Below, piece after piece: positions 34,101-46,812 of a DNA stretch of 64,000 nucleotides (within the stretch, counting starts at the first letter, position 1; each line of letters begins with the position of its first letter). The translations under genes were made by a program, and so were the position numbers. Under the pieces are notes generated by a model, which was given only the letters and a program-made list of their open reading frames with translations, did not search any database and had not been told where the DNA came from. Source of the stretch: Voacanga thouarsii (Eukaryota > Streptophyta > Magnoliopsida > Gentianales > Apocynaceae); NCBI GenBank assembly GCA_026120185.1, contig JANUWF010003376.1, positions 1,116,001-1,180,000 on the forward strand. Direction: 5' to 3'.

Positions 34101-36568
34101 TAAGTGTTTCTATTGTGTGTTAGAAATAGAGAGTATTTTAATTTTAGATTCATGAGTAAGGAATTAGGTAAATTTTGGAGTTAGGCGATGGGAGTAATTG
34201 AGTTGGAGTGATGACACAAGAGTTATAGTGGTCTAGAGATTAAGATTTGAAAATTATCTCTTGATAATTTGAGTTTATATCCCACTTGCCACAAAATTAT
34301 TTTGATTTTAATTCCTTCTTATCTCTATGACCGGTTGGGACAACCCAACTACTATTTGAAGTCCCTCTTGCATTCCTTGGATGTAGGAGAATTGTCTTTA
34401 GGATATAAGATTTAGTTTCTTACATGTCTTGAGAAGATTTGGATAAAATCTCCATTCGCTATATACGTGCTTTAATTTCATAGCCATTTTAAATTTGAAT
34501 TTTCTCTCAACTTAAATTCTCCTATATTTAAGATGCTTGTTCTCAATTCTTAGCTACACATAATACCAGAATTTTAGCAAATTAGAACTAACTTGGCCAA
34601 ATCTTAGTCTTAAAAAATTAAATACCTATTTTTGTTCCTAAGAAAACTACATAATGTTGGTCCTTATTTGGTTTGGAAGTGGAAAATTATCTCTTGAGCA
34701 ATTAGTTAGGTTGTTGGGTCACACTATGACCAAAATCATAGCAAACAAACCTTTCTCCTTTGCTATGCACCAGCTATCTTTAAGAAGTGTAAAAGTGGGA
34801 ACCTAATTTTTATGTTAGCAGCCTTAAAACCAAGTGACCAAGTTACACAAAAGAAAACTACTTTCCCACTCTTGGTTATTTTCAACAAAACACTATGGTT
34901 TTATCAAACTTTCATTTATGCATAAACTTCCATTTACCAGTTCGGAATTTGTTGGGCATTGGATACCAAGAATTTTCTTTAATTTCACTTTTTGTTTATC
35001 ATCAAGGCAGCCGGTTAAGCCTCAATAGGAGTACCTCAAAATACTCCTACTTTTTAGCTACAAAATCTATTCAAAATAGTTTGAATTTTAGCTCAACAAC
35101 TCCCTGGATTTTCCTATTCAATTAAGCATACATGATCAAAATTTTTATAGTTTTATAACAATAGTTCATCGGATTTTTTTTCCACCATTTCTCTTCTCCA
35201 TATTTTCAGCCTTCTTCAAAAATACAATCTACCATTTTTTGCATTTCACCAAGGTAGCCGAAATTAATCATTATTATACCCCAAAACACTCCTACAATTT
35301 AGCTACAAATACTTCATTCAAAAGGTTTTCAATTGAAAATTTAAAACCTCAACTTACATCTAAAAACACTTCATACTATCACACAAAAGTAATCAGAATA
35401 TTTTTAGCAAACATGGTGTATATAATTAGTTTTCCTTTCTTCTTCTTCTTCTTCTTCATAATTTTGGTCCTCTCAATGGACCAAGTTGTTCATCTTTCTT
35501 CTTCTAGCCATGGCAACCGATAACACTATTAAAACACCACAAACCACTCCTAATTTTCCTCCTTTCGAATTAGCTTGGATTTGAAAATTAAAGGCCTTGT
35601 AATTCTTCTCTAAACGCTCAACTAAATTAGCTTATAATTCCAACTTGAACAACTAAAATGCCAGCCTTTGTTTTCTTCCATTTCTAACCAGCACAAGCAC
35701 AAGACTCTTTCATTTTTCTTCTTCCTTTGTAGCAATCAAAACTCCACCATTGAAACACCTTAGACTCCTTCTAAGCTCAACTATGATTCCATTATTTTAG
35801 GTCCTTAAAATTTAAATTTCAAAGCCTAATCTCCATCCTCTAGTCTTATTGTTCTTCAAGGATTAGCATTTCACCAATTCCTTTATCAATTATTTTCTTC
35901 TACTATTTCTTTACATTCTTCTACTTCATTACTTCTCTAATTTGGTCACCATTACCAACACCACCACCATAGTTCTACCATCCTCTCAATATTTTTTCCT
36001 ATTTGAAATTCAAACATCTCAATCAACTCCTACAAGCTCTCTACTCTTGGACTAACCGAAACACACCCTCACAAACATCCTCTATTTGGCTAAAACACTC
36101 TCAAACTCTTCTCACTTACTCTATTGTTCTATCAAGAATACCAAGAACACACAGTTGCACTCCGATACGTTTGAGTGTATGACATAATTAAAATTGTGGT
36201 TTTCATGTGAAATTTTTGTTATGATTGATAGGGGTTATGTGATGAGATATTATGGAAAATATTGAATAGTATGAATTATGAATAGAACTTACATATCAAT
36301 GTCATATGTATTATGATCTAATTGCTACTATAGAAATTATTGTTATTATTATTATCATTATTATTATTATTCAAATGATTAATTTTAGTTTGCTATTATG
36401 TGTAACTAATACTTTAACATTATTGATGTAATGTATATATAGCTATATATGCATATAAATGTACATGTTTGTAATTTTATAGAGCTTGTTGTTTAAAATA
36501 TTATTGCCATTGGAAAATATTTAACAACTAATGATATTTTTATCCTTAGTGTTATTATTATTAGTAGT
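34101..36568 (+). repeat. Tekay-like 3' LTR, piece 3 of 5
   Basis: Aligns with about 16480-18200 of the solo LTR, including the worn tRNA-like boxes (34226-34283) and the CT-rich centre. ATT microsatellites lie at 36338-36372. The ORFs here (34834, 34895, 35239) have no family features. The last five bases GTAGT are the left target site of the Tat-like element. Confidence 0.75.
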
Positions 36569-37229
36569 TGTTGACGTCAGCTTTCCCGAGCCAACGCAAC
36601 AGTTACTTTGAGCCATTGCCGATTCGATAAGTTTTGTCGAACCGATAAAGTTAACATTTCAAGCAGCTGATAATCATGGTCAACATCGGCACCACGAAGC
36701 CAATAAGAAGAAAAATAAATTCCTGATCTTTCGGCACAAGAATTCTGCACGATCGTTGAGAGAATTCTTTGGCCAGAATAAACTCCACGATCTGTTAGTG
36801 GCTCGATTGTAGCAAGTATAAAATGGGAGCATTGCCCAGAACCCAAAAAACGACAATCATCAACCAACAGCATCAACTTTCAATTTCTTCTATTTCGTTG
36901 TCATTTACAGCTTTCTAGTCTTGGAATTCAATTTCTTACAGCTTTGTTTCCAGCTTTCTTTACAGCTTTTCGTTCTTCTGTTGAAGTTTAGGTCTTTTCT
37001 GTATTCTTTCCTTAAAGTACATCAATACATGTATTTACTTGTTACGAAAAGTCTTTCCGTTGTGCATTTTTTACTGACTTTCTTGAACCCTTTCTATAGT
37101 AAGTTCAAGGAACCCGATCCCTGATTAAAAAAAAATATCCGATACCGTTTTCTATTTCACCCTATCGGATCCTTTGTGTTTATCGGAAGAGTAGCCGATA
37201 CCTGGTTACATCGGCTTGTTATTTTGATA
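36569..37229 (+). repeat. 5' LTR of the Tat-like element
   Basis: Short (661 bp) LTR with a TATA box TATAAAAT at 36817-36824 and repeated CCGATAC/ATCGG motifs near its end. It pairs with 46813-47502. The 3' copy has about 30 bp more, partly through an extra CTTTC-rich unit near 47185-47215. Confidence 0.92.
36817..36824 (+). promoter_or_regulatory. TATA box of the Tat-like LTR
   Basis: AGTATAAAATGGGAGC context, identical at 47060-47067 in the other LTR. Confidence 0.7.
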
Positions 37230-37240
37230 GCACCATAAAT

Positions 37241-37259
37241 TGGCACGCCCAGTGGGACC
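37241..37259 (+). promoter_or_regulatory. Primer-binding site of the Tat-like element
   Basis: TGGCACGCCCAGTGGGACC lies 11 bases after the LTR end; the TGGC...CCCAGTGGG form is that of plant gypsy primer sites. Which tRNA is used I cannot tell. Confidence 0.7.
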
Positions 37260-37299
37260 TAAGGTTAGTTTTCGCATGCGATTGTGGTCAGGACATTTG

Positions 37300-39897
37300 A
37301 TGGCGAATAATTCACAACAGCCGCCTGCACCAAAGTCATCTGAATGACTCCCAGTCCGTGCTCTTCGGGGAGTTTTTGATCCTTCTGTTACTTCTTCCAG
37401 TTATACTCAGGTTACTCTTCCGAAGCAAGGGTGTCAGTCCTCATCCCCACCACAGGTGTCTCAGTCGACATCTACCTCTCTGACTGCCATCCGACATACT
37501 ATGGAACAATGTACTGGTGAGCTCTTACAGGGTCTTATCCCGCAGTTTGCTACTACATTTCGACCTTTGCTTCAGAACGAACTCCAACAATTTGCACAGA
37601 GGTAGAATATGTAAACTTTCACTCAGCCACCGAGTTACCCTGCACAAAGGACAACTATGGCACCTGCGTACCCCATGCCATCGGCTGATGGCACATCATC
37701 TCATGGATCAATTCACCTTTTGCACAGAGAAATGTATTTCCTTGCTACTGGGGGATATTAGGTTATTCCAGGAGTAGTGGCTCAGGGCACTATGCCAGCA
37801 GAAGTGTTCCTAGGAAGGGGTCTTGCCCCGATGACGGGGTTACCTACAACTTATGAAGTAGCCCCAACCTTCGTTAGGGGAAACATGCCACCCTTCGGGG
37901 GGCAGCCAAATTACTCTGCTCCTTATCCTCCTGTATATCTAGTAACGACAACGGCTTATCTAGGGTAGGGGGTTGAAAGTACTGAGCCTTTCATGGGGCA
38001 AGGTTCCCAACCTGTCATGCAAAGTCCTTCACCACAGATTCAACAGCCATACCAGCCGGCTGATATAATGACGGAAGCATTTTGTCAGTAGTCACGGGAT
38101 CAGCTCGTATACCAAAAATCTTACCCTGATTGGGTGAATTCCATGGCAATACTCCCTCGAGGTTTTAAGCTACCGGAGTTTACTACATTCTCTGGTGAAG
38201 ATAATAAGTCCACTATAGAACACATCGGAAAGTTCACAGCACCATGTGGTGAGTTGGGAAATAATGAATGGCAAAAATTACAACTATTTTCGTTGTCTTT
38301 GACAGGGGCAGCGTTCACATGGTATGCCAATCTAGCTCCTAATTCTGTATACTCATGGGCTGACATGGAAAGAATTTTTCACCAACGATTCTTTAAACCT
38401 GCACCGGAAGTTTCCATTGCCAATCTTTTAGTGATAAAACAGAAGGGATCAGAAGATGTTGCGGATATTACTGAGCGTTTCTAGCAGACTAAGTCCAAAT
38501 GCACAACCCAATTGCCCGAAACAGAATGTGCAAGAATTGCTATTAGTAGGATGCATTCATAACTCAAAGAACGGCTCATTCTCCAAGATTTCTCAGATTT
38601 ATCCCATTTATTATCTCATGCTATCAGAATAGAAGAGATGATTAAGGAGAAAGAGAAGAGGCGTTTCGTTAAATTCTCCCATATCCAGACAATGATATCA
38701 GTCATAGACGATACTAATGAGGACAATGAAGAGCAAGCTATAGAGGTAATGGCGGCAGAATTGGTAAAAGGTTCCTCCTATATGTGTCCACATTTAAAGC
38801 CCGGCAAAGGGAATGAGGAAGTAGCCACGTCAGGACCATCTTACTCTTTTGATGTCTCAAAAGCTGAACAAATCTTTGACCAACTAATGGCAGATAAACA
38901 AATCCGTCTGGCTTATGGACACAGGATCCCGAGCCAAGAAGATTTAAAAGGAAAAATGTACTGTAAATGGCATAATTCTTTTTCTCATAGTACTAACAGT
39001 TGTGTTATTTTCAGAAATACTATTCAGAAGGCTATCCAGGATGGAAGATTGAAGTTTGCAAATAAAAAGAAAGAGACTTTGGTAGACACAGATCCATTTC
39101 CGTTAGCCGATGCACATATGCTGCAAACAGAGTTGGGTAGGAATTATGAAGAATATACAGAAAACAATAAGCCTGAGGGGATAGGGAAAGGTTTCCAAAG
39201 ATTGGATGGTAAACCATCTATTTTTACCCGTTTATCTCCTCCTTCCTTTGTAGCACATTTCCATGGCAAAGAAGAGAAACTAACAGTGCAGGTGCCCCAA
39301 GAGAGGCCATTTTTGCCTAGCCGTTGTTCCCGACCATCAATGTCCCAAAAAAGATGAGAACAACGGAAGCGAGCACAACAAAGGCAGATCCTTGATGATT
39401 GGGTCGAAGAACAATTATCCCCTGATAATGGCCAAAATATGCTCAGCATCCTGCCAACAAGTTTTCGACCTACCTCTAGTCAAAAGTCCATGGAGGAAAA
39501 TTTTCATACGGAAGAAGAAGCTATAGTAGAATTGATTGAGGTCAAGGCCCTACCAAAAAGGATGCTCTTTCCAATTTCGACAGCCTAGAGTGTTAACCAC
39601 CTCAGGCTCTTATACATCAAAGTACATATCAACGACAAGCCTTTTACTCGGATTTTTGTTGATGGTGGAGCTGTCTTGAACGTAATGCCTTTCTTTACCT
39701 TGAAACGATTCGGAAAAGATAGAACGGATTTGTCCCCTATCGATGTACAGATGGTTAACTTCACTGAAGAAGCAGCTACGGCAGAAGGTGTTATCACCTT
39801 TGAAGTCACAGTCGGGTCCAAGACTAGTAAAACGGTCTTTTTTATAATTAATGCAAAGTTAACTTATTCCATTTGGGCAGGGATTGGATCCATGTAA
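37300..39897 (+). pseudogene. gag-pro: Tat-like gag and protease
   Basis: ATG at 37300 (MANNSQQPPAPKSS); one frame is kept to about 39870 with about ten stops, mostly TAG. The Pro/Gln/Tyr-rich head is followed by the gag core at 38134-38484 (FTTFSGEDN, FSLSLTGAAFTWYANL), then a Lys/Glu linker. A segment around MYCKWHNSFSHSTNSC at about 38956 has the Cys-His pattern typical of this group. The protease region (39616-39897) has a site reading FVDGGAVLNVMP, with Gly where Thr or Ser normally follows the catalytic Asp. A frameshift near 39870 moves to the frame with GRDWIHVNYCVPSTLHQ. Confidence 0.9.
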
Positions 39898-41068
39898 ACT
39901 ATTGCGTACCATCCACTTTACATCAAATGATGCTGATCTGGGATGGAGAACGGGTAGAGCAAATCCCAGCCGATCCCAATCTATTTTCAGCAGAAATTCA
40001 CATGAACGAAGCTCTATTTTATCACTCGACCTTTAATCCGAGCCAGTATGCCAAGCTAACTATGGCTCATAACCTGATCACCATTGAGGAGCCAAGGGGA
40101 AACAATTTACGACCTGAGGATCCAGAGGTCCGACGAGCTCCTGGTTTTGTTGCTCAAGATCCGTTAACAGAAGTAGACATAGGAGAATCTGGGGAGAACA
40201 AAACGATCAAGTTAGTCTATACTTGTCTATTGTGCAGAGAGATAAGTTGACTTGTCTAATCTGCAGGTATAAAGATTGCTTTGCGTAGGACTATCATAAG
40301 ATACCAAGATTGGACAGAAGCATTGTGGAGTATCGTCTACCTGTAAAAGAGGGCTTTAAGCCTCATAAAAAACTGGCAAGACATTTTAATCCCGCATTGT
40401 TGCCCAGGATTAAGGAGGAGATAGAAAGGTTACTTCGGTGTGGATTCATCCGTACGTGTCGATATGCAGATTGGATATCTAACATTGTGCCGGTCATCAA
40501 GAAGAATGGTCAACTACGTATCTGCATAGACTTCAGAAACATAAACTTGGCTACTCCGAAAGACAAGTATGCTATGCCGATGGCAGATATGTTGGTGGAA
40601 TCCGCTGTAGGTAACCAGTTTTTAAGTTTCATGGATAGCTATTCAAGATATAACCAGCTATTCATAGCTGAGAAGGACACGCACAAAACAGCATTCCGTT
40701 GCCCAGGGTCCATTGGTCTATTCGAGTGGGTAGTTATGCCGTTTAGTTTGAAGAACGCTGGGGCCACTTTTTAGCGGGCTATGAACCTCATCTTTCATGA
40801 TCTTATCGGCAGCACAATGAAGGTCTACATAGATGACTTGGTCGTAAAGTCCTCCGATTTCTTACAACATTTGACTGATTTGGAGCAGGCGTTCCTCCGA
40901 ATGCGCAAGCACCATTTGAAAATTAATCCTGCTAAGTGTGCATTTGGAATTACTGCTAGAAATTTCCTTAGTTTTTTAGTACACCAGAGGGGGATTGAAA
41001 TAGATCAGAACACAGCCAGAGACATTTTACAAGCAAGACCTCCTCAGACGAAGAAAGAGCTTTAGAGT
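39873..41068 (+). pseudogene. pol: Tat-like reverse transcriptase
   Basis: The protease-RT linker is at 39873-40250; RT proper starts near 40310 (VEYRLPVKEGFKPHKK). Visible blocks are FIRTCRYADWISNIVPVIKKNG, RICIDFRNINLATPKD and the catalytic VYIDDLVVKS at about 40808-40840, then KINPAKCAFG. In-frame TAG codons sit at 40772 and 41063, both where Gln is expected. The shape and YIDD box are those of Ty3/gypsy RT. Confidence 0.92.
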
Positions 41069-41640
41069 TTCTTGGGGAAGATAAATTTCCTACGACGTTT
41101 TTTGGAAAATTCTGCAGGTAAACAGAAGACTTTTTCCTCTTTATTATGATAAAAGTTATCTCAAGATTTTATTTAGCAGCCTGAGCATCAGGAAGCATTT
41201 GATCAGATAAAGATAGCTTTGTCACATCCACCGGTGTTAGCACCTCCCCACAACCGGTTGCCCATGAAGTTATACATTTCAGCTGCTCAAGAATTCATCG
41301 ACAGCTTATTATCTCAGGATGACCAACAAGGGATTGAAAGAGTAATATACTATCTTAGTCGAAATCTATCGGACACAGAAACAAGGTACACCCCTATCAA
41401 AAAATTGTGCTTATCTCTCCACTATACGTGCACAAAATTGGAACATTACCTATTATTTAGGGAAGTACATGTCTTATGTAAGGTAGATTTAGTTAAATTC
41501 TTGTTGAATCGTCCTTTGTTAAATGGACGGCTTATGAAATGGGGAGTCAAATTACATGCGTTTTTCCTAACTCATGTGCCGTTGAGGGCAGTCAAATGAC
41601 AGACTATTGCGGATTTTTTAGCCGAACACCCTTCTCTGGA
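41069..41640 (+). pseudogene. pol: Tat-like RNase H (first domain)
   Basis: FLGKINFLRRF follows the stop at 41063. After a broken stretch, ALSHPPVLAPPHNRLPMKLYISAA and VIYYLSRNLSDTETRYTPIKKLCLSL mark the gypsy RNase H. Its catalytic residues are poorly kept; the YISAA segment has Ser where Asp is usual. Confidence 0.85.
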
Positions 41641-41694
41641 AGTACCACATGAAGTACCACAAACAAAAGGAAGTACAACACAGAGGTACATTTC

Positions 41695-42100
41695 TTTGAA
41701 ACCTTGGGTTTTGCAGTTTGACGGCTCAAGCACCCAAGAAAAGGCCGGCATTGGTTTGGTTATCGAATCTCCAAATGGACACTAGGGTAAGATCTACTTT
41801 GAGCTGAAAAATGAATAACCAATAATCAGGTGGCATATGATGCCCTTTTATTAGGACTATGGATTCTGAAGGCATTAGAGGTCCAAGTAGTGAGAATTTT
41901 AGGAGATTCTTAGGTGGTTGTTAGACAGGTATTAGGAGATTATAAATGTGCTAACCCGTTTCTGTCAGATAGGTTGTAGGAGATAAAAAGGTTACTTCAG
42001 GATTTTTAGGAGGTTGTTCTGGTTCATATTCCCAGATCAAAAAATCAAAGTGCTAATGATCTAGCTCAGTTGGCCTCAGGTTTTAAGAAAGGTGTAATGT
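41695..42100 (+). pseudogene. Second, archaeal-type RNase H of the Tat-like element
   Basis: LQFDGSSTQEKAGIGLVIES at about 41711 is the start of the extra RNase H domain typical of Tat elements. It is followed by LLLGLWILKALEVQ, a GDS block with TAG at 41911, and SANDLAQLASGF at its end. Five in-frame TAG codons occur between 41783 and 42127, each at an expected Gln. One frameshift lies near 41815. Confidence 0.85.
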
Positions 42101-42129
42101 GCCAACAGATAGCAGAGACGGAATATTAG

Positions 42130-43397
42130 GATGATTGGCGACAGGAGATTATTTCTTACCTACGAAACCCGACTGGTCAAGTGTCTCGCGTCTTAAAACG
42201 GAAGGCCCTCAACTTTACCTTGATAGACAATGATCTGTTCCGACGGAGTCACACCGGGGTTCCTTTAAAGTGTCTCTCAAAAAAAGAAGCATTGCGGACT
42301 ATGGCAGAAGTACATGAAGGCCTATGCGGAGCACATCAAGCTGGCCCAAAACTGAAATGGATGCTTCAATGCCATGGTTTCTTTTGGCCATCAATGACCA
42401 CAGATTGTAATGCTTATGCTACGGGCTGTGAAGCTTGCCAAAAGCATGGCCCTCTATTACACACCCCTTCCATGGAATTGCATCCGATCATTAAACCGTG
42501 GCCTTTACGCGGATGGGCTCTAGACATTATCGGAAAGATTTATCCACCTTCAGCAAAAAGACACACATTCATACTGGTGACAACGGATTACTTCACCAAG
42601 TGGGTGGAGGCACAACCATTGATCAAGGTGACATAAACGGCAGTCATCAACTTTCTCCGGCAGAGCATTATCTTCCGTTTCGAAATCCCAAAAACAGTGA
42701 CAGCGGATCAAGGAACGATGTTTATAGGGGATCAGGTACGTAACTTTCTAACCCAATTCAAAGTCAAGTTGCTTCACTCTTCTCCTTATTATGCACAGGC
42801 TAACGGACAAGCAAAGGCAACGAATAAAACTTTAATCAACATGATCCGTAAGGTAGTAGAAGACAATCCGAGGAGATGGCATGAGATATTACAGGAAGTA
42901 TTATGTGCCCATCGGAATACTGCTAAGACTGCTACTGGCTTTACCCCGTTTAGACTAACTTTTGGGCAAGATGCTGTGTTACCTATGGAGTTATCGTTAC
43001 AATCAGCCCGGATAGCCTATCAACATGGTCTAACGACTGAGAATATCAAATGGCGTTAGCCCAAAGTTTAGATCAAGTTGAGAAGCATCGTTGGATTGCC
43101 TTGGAGAACATAAAGCGACACAAGGAAAAGGTAGCAAGGGCGTACAAACGGAAAGTCCGTGAAAGAAGCCTTCAAGAAGGGGACATGGTATGGAAGACTA
43201 TTTTACCCCTGGCACCAAAAGATCCGAGGTATGGCAAGTGGTCTGCTTCATAGGAAGGTCCATTCTTAATAACTCAAGTTTTTTATGGAGGGGATAATCG
43301 CCTGATGACGCCCGATAGAAAAGAAACAGGCAAGGCGATTAACGGTAAGTTCTTAAAACATTATTATCCGGCGTTTTGGGAAGGAACTAGAATATAA
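42130..43397 (+). pseudogene. pol: Tat-like integrase
   Basis: The zinc-binding N-terminus shows His-His-Cys-Cys (VHEGLCGAHQAG, then CEACQKHG). The core shows ALDIIGKI and, after a frame change, TADQGTMFIG, with the Glu region altered (AKATNKTLINMI, Lys where Glu is usual). KTATGFTPFRLTFGQDAVLP and the C-terminal AYKRKVRERSLQEGDMVWK with LKHYYP follow. Frames switch at about 42634 and 43057. No chromodomain is seen, as expected for Tat. Confidence 0.9.
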
Positions 43398-43632
43398 AAA
43401 AAAAGAAAAAGAAATAATTTTTGAACAAAAAATTCTGTTAAAAGAGTTTTGACATATTGATAAGTTGATCACAAAAGGCCTATCAAACAACCATAAGTGT
43501 CATTACAAAAGGGGATCAGCTATCATCAGAAGGGAAGTTAGGCAGCAGTATCGGCCGATACGAAACAATCGCTAGCCGATCAGGGTCTTCTGATTCGAAA
43601 TCTTAGCTAGCCACCATGTCAGTTCCCGTTGG
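43398..43632 (+). other. Spacer between the integrase and antisense ORF ends
   Basis: A short A-rich stretch after pol, then sequence containing CCGATAC/ATCGGCCGAT motifs similar to those in the LTR. The sense and antisense genes converge here, with their stops about 235 bp apart. Confidence 0.5.
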
Positions 43633-46479
43633 CTACGTATCAGGAACTGGAAGCTTTGCCTCAGCCATCTCGAGCTCAGTCTCTGTTTCATTCTTGGGGG
43701 GGTAGGTAACTTCATCGGTGGGTGTCTTTGGAGCCTCTATTTCGACCGCCGTGATAACAGTTTCTTCAATTTGAGTTCCGGAAGGACCGGCTTTGTCAGT
43801 AGTCGAAGGATGAAGAACCTTGTTCAGTTCAGCCATGAAGCGGTCCCACCCAGACTTCATCTCATTCAGTAGAATGGTTGAGCTTGTCAGTTCAGCTTCA
43901 AGAAATTCCTCTTCTACTTCCAGCATTAGCCGTTCATCATTATGCTTGAGATTGGAGTCATCAATGGCCTTGACTATTTCCTGGAGCCCTTTTTTTATTC
44001 AATCCATTGTTCTAAGGCCTTTTTCTCAGAGTTAAGTTCTTCCTGGAGCTCCAATAACCGACACTCGAGCTATTCAATCTTCCCTATCCTCTCCGTAATA
44101 TCAGCTCGTAGAAGCGTAAGACGATTAATGGACTCCGTGCAGTCCCTCTCTACGAATGCTGCATTTTCTCGGTGCAGTTTCAGAAGCTCTAACTAATCAT
44201 AGGCTTCATCTCGACAATGTTGCGTGTTTAAGAGAAAGCGTCCTATGAAGCGCATTTGCCCCAGGCACCCAATTGCCAAGTCCCAATGCGTAAAGGGCAT
44301 GTCCGGGTCTGCTGATTGTACAATCTGCAAAAGGGCGTGACTCACGTTGTCAAGGGTGGACTTCTCAGTAGGCAAAGAGGTCCTAATGAGGCCATCAAGA
44401 AAGTCCAGCGCCAAGGTTAACGTCGTCCTCGGCAAAGGAGCAGTAGTCTCTTCAGTTCCCTGGCTGGGGGGAGGCAGAGTTATTTCTGTAACAGCGGCCA
44501 CTGGTTCTTTTTCAGGCCTTGGCAGAACAAGAGATGGACTTTTTGGAGCCGGTGCCTCAGCCGACGGAAGGTCTGCCGCTAGTGGGAAAGCAGATACGTC
44601 AACCGTTGGAAGAGGAGCCGTAGCCTCCACCGATAAGGTATCTGTCATCGAAATAATAGCTCTTTCAGCTGTCCTTTCGGCTAGAGATCGGAGTGGAATG
44701 TCTTCCTCTAAGTCAGAGAAGTGTCGATGATAACGGAACGACTTATCCCTTATTTATGCTTCTACAGAAAAGATTAAACTAGTAGTTAGACAAATTCAAT
44801 ATTGGGAAAGCCGAGCAAAACAAGAATTGACAAAAGCAAACCTTGGAAATAGGAGGAGTCGGTGTTTCATGCTTCATTTTTTATCGCCGGAGCAGGGACA
44901 GGATCTCTATCTCTTCTTCCTCTTCCTCCGGGACGGCTGGAGCAGTAGCAGTAGTTTTCTGCACCAAGGGAGTAGGTAAGGCTGACATTATTATAGGATT
45001 TACAGGATGTTTTACCTGTTTTCCTTTCTTAGCAGATGATATCTCAGGCAAAATGGTAGTCGGCCCAAGAATTCGCAAAAGCCAAACACCTACGGGGTCG
45101 AAAAATAGGGCCCCACTCAAAAGTCTCCACCATGAATTGAAGTTAGGAGAAGTCTGCAACAGTACTTGGAAGGGCTTGAATTCGAAGGACCACAGGATGG
45201 CCTGGGTGCTATCGACTAAGGTTTGTACATTCTTAGCCGATAGCACCGGCATTAAGGAGAAAGAAGAAACGTTCCCGGATCGGCGGGGATGTCTTGTATT
45301 AGCCCAAACTGGCGGGAGAAGTAGTGGGGATTGTACCTCTCACAAGAGGTCTTAGCATTTCAGGCTCCAGGCTTGGCCCCCAGAAGAATTTCTCGAGGGC
45401 ACAGAATTCGGGCCCATAAAGTCTCTTGTGTGGCTTCGGGGCTTTCTGATAGGCCCTTCAACCAGATGAGGCCTTCTTGGTAGGTAGCATATAGAAAGAA
45501 GATAGCAATATGGAAGTCTCGACATTGGTAGAGGTACGTGACGATGGTTTCGATAGAGGCAGTGTTCAGGGGGACCTGCAGCAACCGATAGCCAGTCGCT
45601 TGTTCATAAGGGCTGCAGAGGCTCTTGTAATTCGGCTAACACCAAAGTTGGGCAGATACTAGTACAGCCAAAGTTGGGCAATCCAGAGCGGACTCCCAAG
45701 GTTGGTCGGATCCTCTCCAGTGGAAAGGGTAGTCATCAGCTGGTTAATGGTGCGATAGACCAGGGCAAGGACCAGAGAAGCAAGGTCGCAACACCTTTTA
45801 CTTCGTAAGAGAGCCGATACGTAGTATCGGTACTCGTTGCTAACACCGACAAAATGGGAGCAGATAATATACTTACATAACCATAGCCATGGAAGGCTGC
45901 TTACTCTTGGTTTGAAGGAGTGTCATCCACCCCTCTCTGAGCGGCGATGAAGTTGTCGTACGAAGAGAAGGCCTTATCCAGATGATCCTCAATGGCTGGT
46001 AGGTTGTCTTCATCATGGAGCCTCAGAATCTCATCACCATCGCATTGGAAGCCGAGGATGGTGCAAATGTCAAGGATGGTAAGGGAAAACATCCTGTGTG
46101 GAAAGATGAAGCCATTAATCGCCGAGGATCAAAAGGGAAGAACGGCGGTAAATAGGTTGTGGTCAAACGCCATCTCAAAGTTAGTCATCCTAATGGCATT
46201 CGAAATTCCCCACTATGCCCATATGGCCCCAAATCGGGCATAGCAGCGGTCCCGCCATTTTCTGTAATTCTTGAGCTTGTGAGGCCAATGACGGAAGGAG
46301 GTGGGGAGATTGGCGGTTGTAAAAGTGTTATGTTGCAGAGGAAAGGTAAAATCGGTAGTCAAAACAAACCACAAGTATTCAGCGGTAACCTCTGCAAGTA
46401 AGAGACGAGGGCCCAAGGTAAACAAGTTAGCATCGACTTGGACCGAGGACAGGATGTTCTTATCAATGGGGGTTGCCAT
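43633..46479 (-). pseudogene. Antisense accessory ORF of the Tat-like element, plant mobile domain-like
   Basis: On the minus strand a gene-sized region starts at MATPIDKNILSSV (46479) and ends near 43633, in six open pieces: 46213-46479, 45901-46092, 45360-45584, 44881-45252, 44193-44648 and 43633-43926. The N-terminal part includes FRHWPHKLKNYRKWRDRCYARFG and LTILDICTILGFQCDGDEI, the latter like the plant mobile domain block before its LTGLPVDG motif. The middle is rich in Trp and Leu. The C-terminal half is Pro/Ala/Glu/Thr-rich with an acidic run (EEEEEEIEIL) and a likely coiled coil. Its position opposite to pol and before the 3' LTR matches the antisense ORF of Tat elements. Function unknown. 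Confidence 0.6.
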
Positions 46480-46812
46480 CGTAGTTTGGTTTTTTTACTG
46501 AAATGAAATTTATAGATCACAAGGAACAATCGCAAGAAGATAAAGGATCGATAAATCACTTAAGCAGTAGAATTCTGAAGAAAATAGAAGTCGTAGGAAG
46601 TGAGGCGTTCCAATTTGGGGACCACTGCTATTTATAAGGGAATTTGAAATTGAGTTGTTCGCGGGTTCCAAATCCAAGGCGTCACAAATGTTCCACAACA
46701 TTCGAGACATTTCATTTTTGTCAGAAAAAGAACGGCTGCTATTAATGGTTGTACGATTCCCATCGTTTCATTGACTCGCGGCCGCTGAAACAACGGGACT
46801 CGGGGGGGCATA
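46480..46812 (+). promoter_or_regulatory. 3' internal end with polypurine tract; upstream region of the antisense ORF
   Basis: Contains CGGGGGGGCA at 46801-46810 directly before the 3' LTR, the plus-strand primer site. On the minus strand this is where a promoter for the antisense ORF would lie; no clear TATA box at the right distance is visible except weak AT runs near 46490-46560. Confidence 0.55.

Noticed and set aside
23152..34105. Same TAAGT duplication for the SIRE-like element and the solo LTR at 16362, suggesting a link
   Set aside because: The families differ and a 5-bp match by chance is plausible in AT-rich sequence.
34834..35523. Three short ORFs in the Tekay-like LTR piece
   Set aside because: No shared frame with the homologous solo LTR and no motifs.
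44347..45355. Plus-strand ORFs of 127 and 170 codons
   Set aside because: They are mirror frames of the antisense accessory ORF; Gly/Ser/Val-rich shadows of its Pro/Ala-rich region.
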